Origin: Planctomycetota bacterium
GTDB lineage: Bacteria; Planctomycetota; Phycisphaerae; Sedimentisphaerales; Anaerohalosphaeraceae
Length of the DNA stretch: 50,411 nt
Direction of reading: 5' to 3'
Assembly (NCBI GenBank): GCA_029552545.1
Contig: JAKPDO010000011.1
Location: forward strand, 1 to 50,411
Positions 8,207-17,802 of the stretch are shown piece after piece. Each line of letters opens with the position of its first letter. Position 1 is the stretch's first letter. The notes beneath the pieces are model-generated. The model saw only the letters and a list, made by a program, of their open reading frames with translations. It was not told the DNA's origin and ran no database searches. Position numbers and translations under genes: made by a program.

Positions 8207-9855
8207 CTCCGGAAGATAAAATGCTTGCAGAGCTCAGCGAGCTTCTGATCCGCCTGATGGACAATTCGCTGACGGCCGAAGAGTTTCAACGGCTCCAGAC
8301 TCTGCTCCGTGAGCATCCGCTGGCCCGCCAGTATTATTTTGACCTGCTCACAACTGTAGCGGGCATGGAGGAGATACAGGAAATCGCGTCGGCGGAGGAA
8401 GAGCGGGTGACCGCATTGCTGGGGGCTCTGGCTGAGAATGAACGGACCGCCACAGCCGTTCCGGTTGAAAAGCCCTCCGAGAAACAGGAGAAGTCCGAGA
8501 CCCAAACGAAGCCTGCCGGCCCGGCCGTAAGCAAACTGTCTCTCTATGCGCTTCTGTTGTCTTCGGCGGCGCTGCTGATGCTGATGGCGTATGCCTTATG
8601 GGTGTCCGGAAAACCAACCGGCGTGGAGGTGGCCACCCTCACGGACTGCATCGATGCCAAATGGTCTTTGCCGTATTCTCCGCAGAAGGGGATGCGCCTG
8701 ATGACGGATGACGAGCCGATTCAGATGCTCAAGGGCTTTGTAAAAGTTCAGACCGACAGCGGCGCCCAGCTGATTCTCGAGGCGCCGGCGGAGTTCCGAT
8801 TCCGCAGCGGCGATGAGCTGGCGATGTCTTACGGGCGGATTTTTGTAAATGTAGCCGGGGCGCCCAACGGCTTTACCGTTCAAACTCAGAAATCAAAAAT
8901 AATCGATTTGGGAACTCAGTTCGGCGTTTATACGGATTTGAGGGGCGACAGCGAACTGCACGTCTTTGAGGGCAAGACGGTTCTGATTGCCGGGCTGGCC
9001 AATCAGCAGGAGCGTCTGCTGGATGTGCCCGCCGGCCAGGCCTGTCTGTTCGGGCAAAAAAAAGAGACGATTGTGCCGATTCCGCTGTCGGCGGATACAT
9101 TTGCCAAGTGGATTGATTCGGAGGTTGGGCTTATCTGGCGCGGGCAGAAGGAAATCAGTTTAGCGGATGTGGTCGGAGGCGGAAACGGGTTCGGGACCGG
9201 ACAGGCCGATCAGGGGATTCGGGTCGAAACCGCGGCCTTCGGCAAGCCGGAGTGCAGAACCCGCAGGACGGGCAATGGATATTTCCCGGTGTCTGCAAGT
9301 GTGTTTGTGGACGGCATATTTGTGCCGGATGGGGGCCGGGAGCAGACGGTCAGCAGCACCGGGCTGATTTTCGGCGACTGCCCCAAGACTTCCGGCTTCT
9401 ATTTTATGGATCCTGTGTCCACCCCTTCGACGGTACGCTCCCGGAAGAATCCGAAAGGACTTCCGATTCGCCTGGGGGATACGGATTATTCGCAGCCGGC
9501 TCATCCGTGTCTGTTTCTCCATTCCAATCTGGGAATTACATTTGACTTGCAGGCCTTTACGAGCCGTCTGCCCGGTGTCGAGATTGCTGAATTCCGTTCC
9601 GAAATCGGCATCAGCGATACGGCGGAACGCGCCTCTTCTGCAGTATTCTGGGTGCTGGTGGACGGGCAGGTGCGGTACCGAAAGGATGTTCAGAAGCGAG
9701 GGCCGGCGGACATCATCCGGATTCCGCTTGAAAAAACCGATCGGTTTTTAACCCTGATGACCACCGATGCCGGAGACCTCGAGCCCGAATGGGAGGACAA
9801 TCCGAACGGGTATGACTGGTGTGTATGGGGCAAACCGATTCTGATTTTGAAATGA
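8203..9855 (+). CDS. FecR-type anti-sigma protein with a C-terminal NPCBM-like carbohydrate-binding domain
   Basis: The 550-residue protein has three parts. Residues 1-60 are a helical cytoplasmic segment like the sigma-binding part of FecR proteins (NSLTAEEFQRLQTLLREHP). One transmembrane helix lies at about 112-135. Outside follows a FecR domain at about 175-262 (GAQLILEAPAEFRF, IIDLGTQFGVY, LHVFEGKTVLI). The last 220 residues, from about 326, look like an NPCBM/NEW2 jelly roll, a sugar-binding fold (FDLQAFTSRLPGVEI, FWVLVDGQVRYRKDV, LEPEWEDNPNGYDWCVWGKP). The start at 8203 forms an ATGA overlap with the sigma gene; an earlier in-frame ATG at 8170 lies inside that gene and is less likely. 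The role inferred is holding the sigma factor until an external sugar ligand is sensed. Confidence 0.85.
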   Translation: MTPEDKMLAELSELLIRLMDNSLTAEEFQRLQTLLREHPLARQYYFDLLTTVAGMEEIQEIASAEEERVTALLGALAENERTATAVPVEKPSEKQEKSETQTKPAGPAVSKLSLYALLLSSAALLMLMAYALWVSGKPTGVEVATLTDCIDAKWSLPYSPQKGMRLMTDDEPIQMLKGFVKVQTDSGAQLILEAPAEFRFRSGDELAMSYGRIFVNVAGAPNGFTVQTQKSKIIDLGTQFGVYTDLRGDSELHVFEGKTVLIAGLANQQERLLDVPAGQACLFGQKKETIVPIPLSADTFAKWIDSEVGLIWRGQKEISLADVVGGGNGFGTGQADQGIRVETAAFGKPECRTRRTGNGYFPVSASVFVDGIFVPDGGREQTVSSTGLIFGDCPKTSGFYFMDPVSTPSTVRSRKNPKGLPIRLGDTDYSQPAHPCLFLHSNLGITFDLQAFTSRLPGVEIAEFRSEIGISDTAERASSAVFWVLVDGQVRYRKDVQKRGPADIIRIPLEKTDRFLTLMTTDAGDLEPEWEDNPNGYDWCVWGKPILILK

Positions 9856-9928
9856 GTGAAAACTGTGTCCGGCATTCCCTTTGGGGATGAAGCGATACGA
9901 AAAACAAGTTTTTGTGGAGGATTTGGTT

Positions 9929-11977
9929 ATGAAGAAATTATGTGGGATTGCCGCTGTGTGGGTTCTGCTGATGCTGGCAGCCGGAGCTGCGGCAGAGGTT
10001 CTCATCACCACAGCGGACGGCAACGGAGCCGACGGCGGGGTGTCCAATGACGGCAACCAGGGCCCCAGCTATGTTCTCGGTACGGCTACAAATGTCCAGC
10101 TTCGCCGGTACGACGGGACTCGGGCCAAGGCGGTACTGCTTCGCTTTGACCTTTCTTCGGTGCTCGGAGAGGACTTGAGCGATGCGGTTCTTTCCATTAC
10201 AACCACTTCCACCTCAAACCGTGAACGAACGATCAATATCTACGGTCTAAAGGATGGAGAGGGGGAGAACTGGGAGGAATCCACGTTGTGCTACAATACG
10301 GCCCCGGGTCTTTTGCCTGCGAATTTGGGGTATATCAGCATCGACGCGACTCAATGGACCCTGCTGGGGACGATCAGATTTGCGGCGGGGCCGACCACGA
10401 ACTCCGCTACAGTTGATTTGAGCCCTCTTCTTGCGGAGGATACAAACGGTCTGATTTCGCTGCTGCTTTATTCGGCCACCTCCGACAGCAGCCAGAGCTG
10501 GTATTGTGCGATGAAGGAGTATGCTCCGACTTATCCCAGCCCGACGCTGAGATTTCCGCATGCCCTGCCGATCGGCTCTTCGTATCCGCAGCCGGAGGAC
10601 CAAAGTACCGTCATCGATACCTATTTACCTCAATTATGCTGGAAAAATCGTCTGATTGACCGTTATCAGGTCTGGTTCGGGGCTGCGGATGCCAATGAAC
10701 TGGATTATCAGGCCCGGTTAAGCCCGATTGCCGTGGTGAATTTGCCGGACCCGAATCAGCGGGATGTCTGTGTCGATATTCCTTCTGAGATGCTGCCGCT
10801 GGCGGCTCCGCAGGTGTACACATGGGCCGTCGAGGGATACGTTTATCCGGCGGAAGACCCGCAGCATCTGGGAGAGCCCAATCAGCTGCTGACAGTCTCT
10901 GTCTGGCGGTTCACTACCAAATCTTTACCCGTTGTGGCGAACAATCCGGCCGACCAGTACAAGTTTGTTGGTCAATCTGCGTCGTTTTCGGCCGGATTCC
11001 AGTCTGCTGCTCCGGTCACGGGAGCCGTGTGGTATAAGGTGGGAACCCCGGATACACCGATCGATCCGCAGACGCCGGGAGTCGAGGTGACGATTGTGGA
11101 TGAGGGAAGCGGACGATACACGGTCACGCTGACGCTGGATGCGGTCCAGTCGGCGGATGAGGGGGCATATTATTGTGTTGCCCAGAACAGCAGCGGCCTT
11201 TCTGACCCTACGGCTGCAGCGTATCTGATTCTTAAACGGATGCTGGCTCACTGGGCCTTTGACGGAGATGCAACGGATGAAACCGGCACCTATAACGGAA
11301 CCCTTTACGGGGAGCCGAATTTTGTGGTGGATGGCAGCCGTCATGCTCTGGCCTTTGACGGCGTGAATGATTATGTTCAGCTGCCGGCGGGATTTGAAAA
11401 CTTCCGGGCGGGCATCACGGTTGCGATGTGGGTCAATCCGACGACGGCAGGCAATTACGCCCGTTTTCTGGATTTGGGGAACGGGGCGCCGTCCGATAAT
11501 ATTATTTTTACGCGAGCCGGCACAACGACATGGCTTCATTTTGAATCGTTCAACGGGACCACATCCGGCGGGTTTGTTTCGCTGGGCAGCGGAACCCTGA
11601 CTGAAAACAACTGGCAGTTTTTTGCCGTCACGGTGGATGAAAACGGCCAGGCCGTACTGTATAAGAACGGATTTCCGATTGCCAGCAGCACGATTGCCAA
11701 GCCCAATGTAGTGGTTCGCGCGAACAATTACATCGGTGCGACGAACTGGACGTCTTATGCCCTTTATAACGGGCTGATTGATGACCTGAAAATTTACAAT
11801 TACGGTTTGAGCGAAGATGCCATCGCTCAGCTCTATGCGGACGTGGCAGGGGATTACTGCCGATTCCGGCCTGACTATGATTTTAACAACAACTGCCTTG
11901 TTGATTTGGCGGATTTTGCCGCGGTGGCGTCCCAATGGCTCGAATGCGGACTTTATCCGGAGAGCGCCTGTCCGTAA
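9929..11977 (+). CDS. Secreted DNRLRE / Ig-like / LamG protein with a C-terminal dockerin-like repeat (paralogue 1)
   Basis: This 682-residue protein has a signal peptide (MKKLCGIAAVWVLLMLAAGAAA). A DNRLRE-type beta-sandwich spans about 25-210 (AVLLRFDLSSVLG, INIYGLKDGEGENWEES). Then come a linker with fibronectin-like strands (VYTWAVEGY), an Ig-like domain at about 337-436 (DEGAYYCVAQNSSG), a LamG/concanavalin-like domain at about 437-640 (LAHWAFDGDATDETG, WQFFAVTVDE), and a dockerin-like segment at about 647-677 with a Cys pair. The start at 9929 is preceded by GTGGAGG; an in-frame ATG at 9881 has no good site and would bury the signal peptide. The modules bind polysaccharide or protein; no catalytic module is evident. 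It is the first gene after the sigma/FecR pair and a likely regulon target. Confidence 0.85.
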   Translation: MKKLCGIAAVWVLLMLAAGAAAEVLITTADGNGADGGVSNDGNQGPSYVLGTATNVQLRRYDGTRAKAVLLRFDLSSVLGEDLSDAVLSITTTSTSNRERTINIYGLKDGEGENWEESTLCYNTAPGLLPANLGYISIDATQWTLLGTIRFAAGPTTNSATVDLSPLLAEDTNGLISLLLYSATSDSSQSWYCAMKEYAPTYPSPTLRFPHALPIGSSYPQPEDQSTVIDTYLPQLCWKNRLIDRYQVWFGAADANELDYQARLSPIAVVNLPDPNQRDVCVDIPSEMLPLAAPQVYTWAVEGYVYPAEDPQHLGEPNQLLTVSVWRFTTKSLPVVANNPADQYKFVGQSASFSAGFQSAAPVTGAVWYKVGTPDTPIDPQTPGVEVTIVDEGSGRYTVTLTLDAVQSADEGAYYCVAQNSSGLSDPTAAAYLILKRMLAHWAFDGDATDETGTYNGTLYGEPNFVVDGSRHALAFDGVNDYVQLPAGFENFRAGITVAMWVNPTTAGNYARFLDLGNGAPSDNIIFTRAGTTTWLHFESFNGTTSGGFVSLGSGTLTENNWQFFAVTVDENGQAVLYKNGFPIASSTIAKPNVVVRANNYIGATNWTSYALYNGLIDDLKIYNYGLSEDAIAQLYADVAGDYCRFRPDYDFNNNCLVDLADFAAVASQWLECGLYPESACP

Positions 11978-11993
11978 CCCAGAAACCCAGATT

Positions 11994-12023
11994 CGAAGAA
12001 TGCCGCCTGAAGCGGCTTCTTCG
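11994..12023 (+). other. Intercistronic hairpin without a U-tract
   Basis: The arms are CGAAGAA plus GCCGC, with one bulged T, and GCGGC plus TTCTTCG, giving 12 base pairs around the loop CTGAA. CTGACCC follows instead of a T run, so it is not a classical terminator. It lies between two paralogous genes and may protect mRNA ends, or cause partial termination. Confidence 0.55.
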
Positions 12024-12057
12024 CTGACCCAAAAAGAATCAGTACGGAGGACTACTC

Positions 12058-14130
12058 ATGAGCAATAAAAATGTTTGGTTGTTGTTGGTGGTGTTCGCTC
12101 TGTTTGGAGCGGTGAGCCGGGCGGAAATTATCATCCGAACCCAGGTGGAACCATCGGGAGGACCTTATACCTCCGTCTCATCCGATAACCGGATTGAGAG
12201 TCAGTATGTCGGCAATAACTATCGAACTTCTTCCCTCGGCATGCGCCATGCAAATGCAAACCGTGTGATTATTCCGTTTATGCGGTTTGACATCAGCTCG
12301 CTTCGAGGACTGGACCTGAGCGGGGCGACCTTCAGCCATACCATTACCTGGGAAAGCAATACCACTACGGTGACGCTGGATGTCTGGGGACTGAAAGACG
12401 GACCGGATGACTACTGGGACTCCAGCACACTGACCTGGAATCTTGCGACAGGAACCCTCGGATGGCTGACGTGGACAACCGACGGTTCCGGAACCTACAC
12501 CAATTATACGCCCAATACGGACCTCTGGGTGAAACTGGGGACGGTTGCGGTGTCGGTCTCGGCAGGAAGTCCGAATCTGACCGTAACTACAAACCCGACC
12601 GACTGCAATCTGGATGCATTTCTGAATGCGGATACCAACGGCCTGGTGACACTCGCTTTGATGTCCGGGGTGAATAATCACTGGTGCACGATTGCCTCGG
12701 CGGATATGACGGGGATTCCGGATTCGTACCGGCCGACGCTGACGTTTCCGCTGGGGACGTCCAATCCGCAGCCGGCCCATAACAGTACGGTTGTTAATTA
12801 TTCCTCTCTGACTCAGCTTTGCTGGGAAAACAGAGGAATCCCTCGCTACGAGGTCTGGTTTGGACCCGGCGAGGCCACGGCGGAGAACTATCGGTCGGTT
12901 CTGACGAGGATTGCTGCGGTTGACAATCCTGCCTCGAGTGTTTGTGTGGATATCCCGGCCGGCATGCTGCCCCTGACGGCTCCCCAGACCTATACCTGGG
13001 CCCTCGAGTTATATCGGTATCCCGACTGGGACCCCAATCAGACCACGGAACCGAATCAGCTGGTTCGGGCCGATCTCTATCGGTTTATGACCTCTTCGGT
13101 TCCTACCGTAAATACCTCTCCGGCCGATCAGTATAAGTTCCCGGCGGAGACGGCGGTCTTTACGGCGGTCTTTAATGCCATCAGCCCGGTCACAGGGGCG
13201 GTCTGGTATAAGGACGGTCAGGCCCTGAATCCGGCGGACCCGGATGTAACCATAGCCATTACCAACGGAACCGGTGATCTTTATACGGTGACGCTGACTT
13301 TGGCCAATGTGGAGACCGCGGATGACGGCGCTTACACGTGTGTGGCGGAAAATGTCGGCGGTTCTTCGGCGCCGACCGAGGCGGCCTATTTGGTGATTAA
13401 GCGTCCGATTGCCTACTGGCCTCTGGAGGGCAATGCCGACGATGCGGTGAATGGTTATGACGGAACGCTGCTCGGTTCCCCCGTGTTTGAAGCCGGCAAG
13501 GTAGGCCAGGCCATGGTGTTTGACGGCCTCAATGATTGGATCGATTTGCCGGATGGTTTTGCGAATTTCCGTTCGGGTCTGACCTTTACTGTCTGGGCCA
13601 AACCGACGGCGACAGCCAGCTGGGCCCGCTTCTTTGATTTCGGAAACGGAGCAGATGCGGGCAATATTTATTTCTCCCGCAACGGTACCGGCGCCGACCT
13701 GACGTTCAGTACCCTGGGCGGCAGCGTAACCGCATCGGGTGTGCTGGCATTGAATGAATGGCAGTGGTTTGCCGTCACCGTCGACGAGACGGGAAATGCC
13801 GTGATTTACAAAAACGGCGTGTCGGTCCAAACGGGGACGGTTACGATTCCGGCGGTGGTTACCCGGACAAGCAACTTCCTCGGAAAAAGCAACTGGGCGG
13901 CCGATGCCCTTTACAAAGGCCTGATGGATGAAATTCGGCTGTATAATTATGCCCTGACGGCGGACGAGATTGCGACGCTGTATGCGGATGTAGCCGGGCC
14001 GTTCTGCCGGACGTCGCTGAGCTATGATCTGAACAAAGATTGTGTCGTGGATCTGCAGGATGTGGCGAAACTGGCGGAGCAGTGGCTGACCTGCGGATAC
14101 TGGCCGTCACCGTGTCCTCCGCTTCCGTAA
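12058..14130 (+). CDS. Secreted DNRLRE / Ig-like / LamG protein with a C-terminal dockerin-like repeat (paralogue 2)
   Basis: The 690-residue product has the same layout as the preceding gene, to which it aligns end to end. A signal peptide (1-22) leads to a DNRLRE-type domain at about 23-240 (FMRFDISSLRGLDLS, LDVWGLKDGPDDYW). These are followed by fibronectin-like strands, an Ig-like domain at about 351-447 (DDGAYTCVAENVGG), a LamG domain at about 451-645 (IAYWPLEGNADDAVNG, WQWFAVTVDE) and a dockerin-like end (LNKDCVVDLQD, EQWL) with a Cys-Pro-rich tail. The start follows ACGGAGG. It is a tandem duplicate, only 80 bases after paralogue 1, and is probably co-transcribed with it. The two have diverged well beyond a recent copy, which suggests different ligands. 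No catalytic residues can be assigned. Confidence 0.85.
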   Translation: MSNKNVWLLLVVFALFGAVSRAEIIIRTQVEPSGGPYTSVSSDNRIESQYVGNNYRTSSLGMRHANANRVIIPFMRFDISSLRGLDLSGATFSHTITWESNTTTVTLDVWGLKDGPDDYWDSSTLTWNLATGTLGWLTWTTDGSGTYTNYTPNTDLWVKLGTVAVSVSAGSPNLTVTTNPTDCNLDAFLNADTNGLVTLALMSGVNNHWCTIASADMTGIPDSYRPTLTFPLGTSNPQPAHNSTVVNYSSLTQLCWENRGIPRYEVWFGPGEATAENYRSVLTRIAAVDNPASSVCVDIPAGMLPLTAPQTYTWALELYRYPDWDPNQTTEPNQLVRADLYRFMTSSVPTVNTSPADQYKFPAETAVFTAVFNAISPVTGAVWYKDGQALNPADPDVTIAITNGTGDLYTVTLTLANVETADDGAYTCVAENVGGSSAPTEAAYLVIKRPIAYWPLEGNADDAVNGYDGTLLGSPVFEAGKVGQAMVFDGLNDWIDLPDGFANFRSGLTFTVWAKPTATASWARFFDFGNGADAGNIYFSRNGTGADLTFSTLGGSVTASGVLALNEWQWFAVTVDETGNAVIYKNGVSVQTGTVTIPAVVTRTSNFLGKSNWAADALYKGLMDEIRLYNYALTADEIATLYADVAGPFCRTSLSYDLNKDCVVDLQDVAKLAEQWLTCGYWPSPCPPLP

Positions 14131-14153
14131 GGGGGGTTTTCAAGGTGGTTTTT

Positions 14154-14187
14154 ACAGCGGGCAGCTTGAATGCTGCCCGCTGTTTTC
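14154..14187 (+). terminator. Terminator-like hairpin after paralogue 2
   Basis: Perfect 12-base arms, ACAGCGGGCAGC (14154-14165) and its complement (14172-14183), surround a 6-base loop. Only a short T run (TTTT) follows, so termination may be partial. The lyase gene starts 28 bases beyond the stem. Confidence 0.7.
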
Positions 14188-14211
14188 CAAATCTGTCTGA
14201 TTGGGGGTTTT

Positions 14212-17200
14212 ATGAAACGCTTCTGGGGAGTATTAATCCTGTGTGTTCCTGTATTCTTGGGTGCGGCCGCGGCCGATACCGCCGTCTGGCAGGGGACGGT
14301 CAGTTCCAATTTTGTGGATCCGAATAACTGGAATCCGCCGATTAATCTGCTGGACAGTACCGCGGATTCTCTGACCATCGGAGCCGGCAGCCCTTATAAC
14401 CCTGTCTATAACAATACCCTTCCGGTTCGTCCGAACAGTTTTACCACAACAGCGCAGGCCCGCTTTACCATGACCGGCGGTGAACTGCTGGCCTACGGCG
14501 ATAACACGATTAACGGAGAGGTGGTGATTGAACACGGTACGTTGAATCTGCGGGGCAATGTCTATCTGGGCAGCGGAGCGGCCGGCACACTGACCCTCAA
14601 AGGCGGCTCGTTCAGTTATAAATACACCTTGTATATCGGACGAAACAGCGGAGGCGTCGGACGATTGAATGTCTGGGGCGGTACGGTTTGGCTAAGCGGT
14701 CAGCCCGTTGTCGGCTCCAACGGCGGGACGGGACATATCAGCATCAAAAATGATCGGTTCATCTACTGTCCCGGCGACCAGCGCACCTTCTTCCAGAATC
14801 TGCTCAGCAGCGGGAAGATGAGCACGGACCCCGGATGGGTGATTCTGATCAGCTATTCTTCTTCCTCCAATCTGACCTCTGTAACGGCGACTCGAATTCT
14901 GCCGGCCACGGAACCTCAGCCGGCGGATGGGGCGGCGGAGATTCCGGTTGCTCAGCTCCAGTGGAGGCCGGGAACCCAGGCTGCGGCCAGTCGAGTGTAT
15001 TTGGGGACCGATGAAGCCGCTGTAGCGGCGGCGACGCCCTCGACGGCGGGGATTTATTTGGGGCAGACAACCGACAGGAAGATGGAGCTGCCGTTTGCGC
15101 TGGAGGAGGGAACAACATATTACTGGCGGGTGGATACCGTGACAAATACAGAGGTTCGGCCGGGACCGGTCTGGAGATTTACGCCCTCGGATGTTCGGGG
15201 GCGGCGGTGGATGGAAAATCTTGGCCGCGGAGTGGTGGCGCTCTCCAAAGGCGGGGGGCAGGTCTACGTGGGCTGGCGGCTGCTCGGAACCGACCCTGCC
15301 GGCATTGCCTTTAATCTCTATCGAAATGGAACCCGTTTGAATGCCTCGCCGATTACGGAAAGCACAAACTGGCTGGACACCGGCGTCAATACGGCGATAG
15401 CCAATACCTATTATGTCCGGCCGGTCCTGGACGGCGTGGAGGGTCCGCCGAGCGGTGCCTATACACTGGCCCCCAATCCCCCGACCTCCGATTATCCTTC
15501 GGTGCGGCTGCCTCTTCAGCCGGTGCCGAACGCCGTGGGAAATTATTTTGTCTATCACGTTTTTCCGGGCGATTTGGACGGAGACGGAGAATACGAGCTG
15601 GTTGTGGCACGGGAAAGTGATGCCCTGGCGACGTATAAAGTTCTCGAGGCCTATCGTCTTGACGGGACCCTGCTGTGGCGGGTGAATCTCGGACCGAATG
15701 TTCAGTACACCCATACGGTTGTGTACGATTTTGACTCTGACGGCCGGGCGGAGGTCCTGACGAAAACGGGCGAATCGACCGTTTTTGCAGACGGGACGGC
15801 CATCGGGGATACGGACGGCGACGGAATTACGGATTATCGGGTGATCGGCCGGCAGTATGAAATCTGGGATGGGCCGGAGTTTCTTTCAATGATTGACGGG
15901 CTGACGGGCTGTGAGATAGACCGGACCGATTTTATCCCCCGCGGCGATATTCTGGATTGGGGAGACGATTACGGCCATCGGGCCAGTTTTATCAATGAGG
16001 GGGTCGCGTATCTGGATGGGGTGCATCCGAGCGCCGTCTTTTGCCGAGGCCCGGGAGACTATATGAAGATTGCCGCCTGGGATTTTCTTGACGGTCATCT
16101 GAAGCTGCGGTGGACCTGGTTTAACAGGAACCATGAAGGGCTTCCTGCGGACCAGCTGTATGCGGATTTTCACCAGTGGAGGCTGGTGGATGTGGACGGT
16201 GACGGGAAAGATGAGATTTGTCTGGGCGGTTCGGTGATTGATGATGACGGCACGCCGCTTTACGGCACGGAGCTGACGCACGGCGACCGCTTTCAGATTG
16301 CGGATTTTGACCCGGACCGGCCCGGCTTGGAGGCCTTTGCCATTCAGCAGTACAATCCGACCCTGCTCGGAGCGGCTTATTACGATGCGGGGACCGGAGA
16401 AATGCTCGCCAAATATTATGGAGACGGCCCGGACCCCTGGGATGTCGGACGGGGAGATGCCGGCGACTATGACCCGGATTATAAGGGGCTGGAGTTCTTT
16501 TCCACGATGAACGGAATGTATAACTGCAAGGGAGAAAAGATTTACGATGAGCATCCGTTCCCGACGCTGGGAATTTGGTGGGACGGGGATTTGCTTCGGG
16601 AGTTTTTTGTCGGTGTCGGTTCGACCGGTCGAAGCCCGGCCCTCGAGAAATGGAATCCGGCTGCCCGAAGCAACAGTCTTTTTCTCCCGCGTCTCTATAA
16701 TGACGGCGGCTCCTACTATATCATCTGCCCCTGGGCGGGCCGACCGCCGTTTCTGGGGGATATTTTGGGAGACTGGCGGGAGGAGGTCGTCCTCGAGACG
16801 GCAGACCATTCCCAGCTCCGCATTTACAGCAGCACTCATCTGACGCCGTATCGGATTTATACGCTGATGCAGAATCCGTATTATCGTCTGGATGTGACGC
16901 ACAAAGGATATCTGGTGACGACCTATACGGATTATTATTTGGGAGTGGGGATGGAGACTCCGCCGCCGCCCTATATTCGACCGGTTCACGGACCGGCTCC
17001 GCAGACAGGCAAAATCACCCGACAGTGGTGGAGCGGCATTCCCGGTTCCTCCGTGGCGGATTTGACAAGCCAATCGTCCTATCCCGATTCTCCGAGCGGA
17101 ACGCAGTACGTCGGACACCTGGAAGGGCCCCTAAATGCAGGAGATGCCTACGGCAGCCGAATTTGCGGTTTTCTCGTGCCCCCGCAAAGCGGTTTCTACA

Positions 17201-17670
17201 CCTTCTGGATCGCCGCGGATGACAGTGCCGAGCTTCGGCTCAGTTCAGATGCCCTGGAGCAGCATGCGGCCGTCATCGCCTCCGTGCCCGCCTGGACGGC
17301 CTTTCGGGAATGGAACAAATATCCCGCTCAGCAGTCTGCGCCGATTTATCTGAAGGAAGGATGCCGCTATTTTATTGAGGCCGTTCACAAGGAGGGGAAC
17401 GGGGCGGACCATCTTTCGGTGGCCTGGCAGCGGGATGGGACGGATCGTCCGCAGGTAATCGATGGGGTGTATTTAATGCCTTGGGACAATCGGACCATCG
17501 GCGATATGACGGGAGACAGGCGGGTGGATTTACAGGATATCGAACAGCTTTCCCGCCAATGGCAGGTGATTGACCGCACGATGGACCTGAAGATTGATAT
17601 CAATGGGGACGGAAAGGCCGATTTGACGGATTTGGCGCTTCTGGCGGGCAACTGGCTGGCCGAACCATAA
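14212..17670 (+). CDS. Secreted PL11 rhamnogalacturonan lyase with PA14 and two dockerin-like repeats
   Basis: The 1,152-residue multimodular enzyme has a signal peptide (1-21). A Gly/Asn-rich autotransporter- or adhesin-like module spans about 22-225 (NNWNPP, GTLTLKGGSFSY). Fibronectin-like strands lie near 232-323. The catalytic region at about 330-925 matches PL11 rhamnogalacturonan lyases of the YesW/YesX type (MENLGRGVVALSKGGGQVYVGWRLL, split here as MENLGRGVVALSK and VYVGWRLL; DLDGDGEYELVV; VDVDGDGKDEICLGG; NPYYRLDVTHKGY). A PA14 sugar-binding domain follows at about 934-1090, then two dockerin-like repeats. PL11 enzymes split the galacturonate-rhamnose backbone of pectin by beta-elimination and use calcium, consistent with the Asp-rich loops. 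The start at 14212 follows TTGGGGG; an earlier in-frame TTG or ATG near 14170 lies inside the terminator loop. Confidence 0.9.
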   Translation: MKRFWGVLILCVPVFLGAAAADTAVWQGTVSSNFVDPNNWNPPINLLDSTADSLTIGAGSPYNPVYNNTLPVRPNSFTTTAQARFTMTGGELLAYGDNTINGEVVIEHGTLNLRGNVYLGSGAAGTLTLKGGSFSYKYTLYIGRNSGGVGRLNVWGGTVWLSGQPVVGSNGGTGHISIKNDRFIYCPGDQRTFFQNLLSSGKMSTDPGWVILISYSSSSNLTSVTATRILPATEPQPADGAAEIPVAQLQWRPGTQAAASRVYLGTDEAAVAAATPSTAGIYLGQTTDRKMELPFALEEGTTYYWRVDTVTNTEVRPGPVWRFTPSDVRGRRWMENLGRGVVALSKGGGQVYVGWRLLGTDPAGIAFNLYRNGTRLNASPITESTNWLDTGVNTAIANTYYVRPVLDGVEGPPSGAYTLAPNPPTSDYPSVRLPLQPVPNAVGNYFVYHVFPGDLDGDGEYELVVARESDALATYKVLEAYRLDGTLLWRVNLGPNVQYTHTVVYDFDSDGRAEVLTKTGESTVFADGTAIGDTDGDGITDYRVIGRQYEIWDGPEFLSMIDGLTGCEIDRTDFIPRGDILDWGDDYGHRASFINEGVAYLDGVHPSAVFCRGPGDYMKIAAWDFLDGHLKLRWTWFNRNHEGLPADQLYADFHQWRLVDVDGDGKDEICLGGSVIDDDGTPLYGTELTHGDRFQIADFDPDRPGLEAFAIQQYNPTLLGAAYYDAGTGEMLAKYYGDGPDPWDVGRGDAGDYDPDYKGLEFFSTMNGMYNCKGEKIYDEHPFPTLGIWWDGDLLREFFVGVGSTGRSPALEKWNPAARSNSLFLPRLYNDGGSYYIICPWAGRPPFLGDILGDWREEVVLETADHSQLRIYSSTHLTPYRIYTLMQNPYYRLDVTHKGYLVTTYTDYYLGVGMETPPPPYIRPVHGPAPQTGKITRQWWSGIPGSSVADLTSQSSYPDSPSGTQYVGHLEGPLNAGDAYGSRICGFLVPPQSGFYTFWIAADDSAELRLSSDALEQHAAVIASVPAWTAFREWNKYPAQQSAPIYLKEGCRYFIEAVHKEGNGADHLSVAWQRDGTDRPQVIDGVYLMPWDNRTIGDMTGDRRVDLQDIEQLSRQWQVIDRTMDLKIDINGDGKADLTDLALLAGNWLAEP

Positions 17671-17802
17671 GGAAAATGCCGGAAACAGACAAGCAATGGA
17701 TTTGCCGCCCGCCCGGGGAAAAGGATCGGCGCCGGCATTTGAAATGTCCAAAGGCGGCCTTTCTTAAACCCGGCTTGATGGATAGTCCGGCCAAGTCCTT
17801 TC

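Noticed and set aside
14170..14211. An earlier start for the PL11 gene
   Set aside because: It lies in the loop of a perfect 12-base-pair hairpin and would place 14 residues ahead of a good signal peptide.
14692..17118. Long minus-strand frames (340 and 410 codons) opposite the PL11 lyase
   Set aside because: Antisense shadows of the lyase, whose motifs are unmistakable.
17671..17802. A terminator between the convergent PL11 and beta-helix genes
   Set aside because: Only distant or very short inverted repeats (ATGCCGG with CCGGCAT 40-50 bases apart; AAAGG with CCTTT) and no T run; not convincing.
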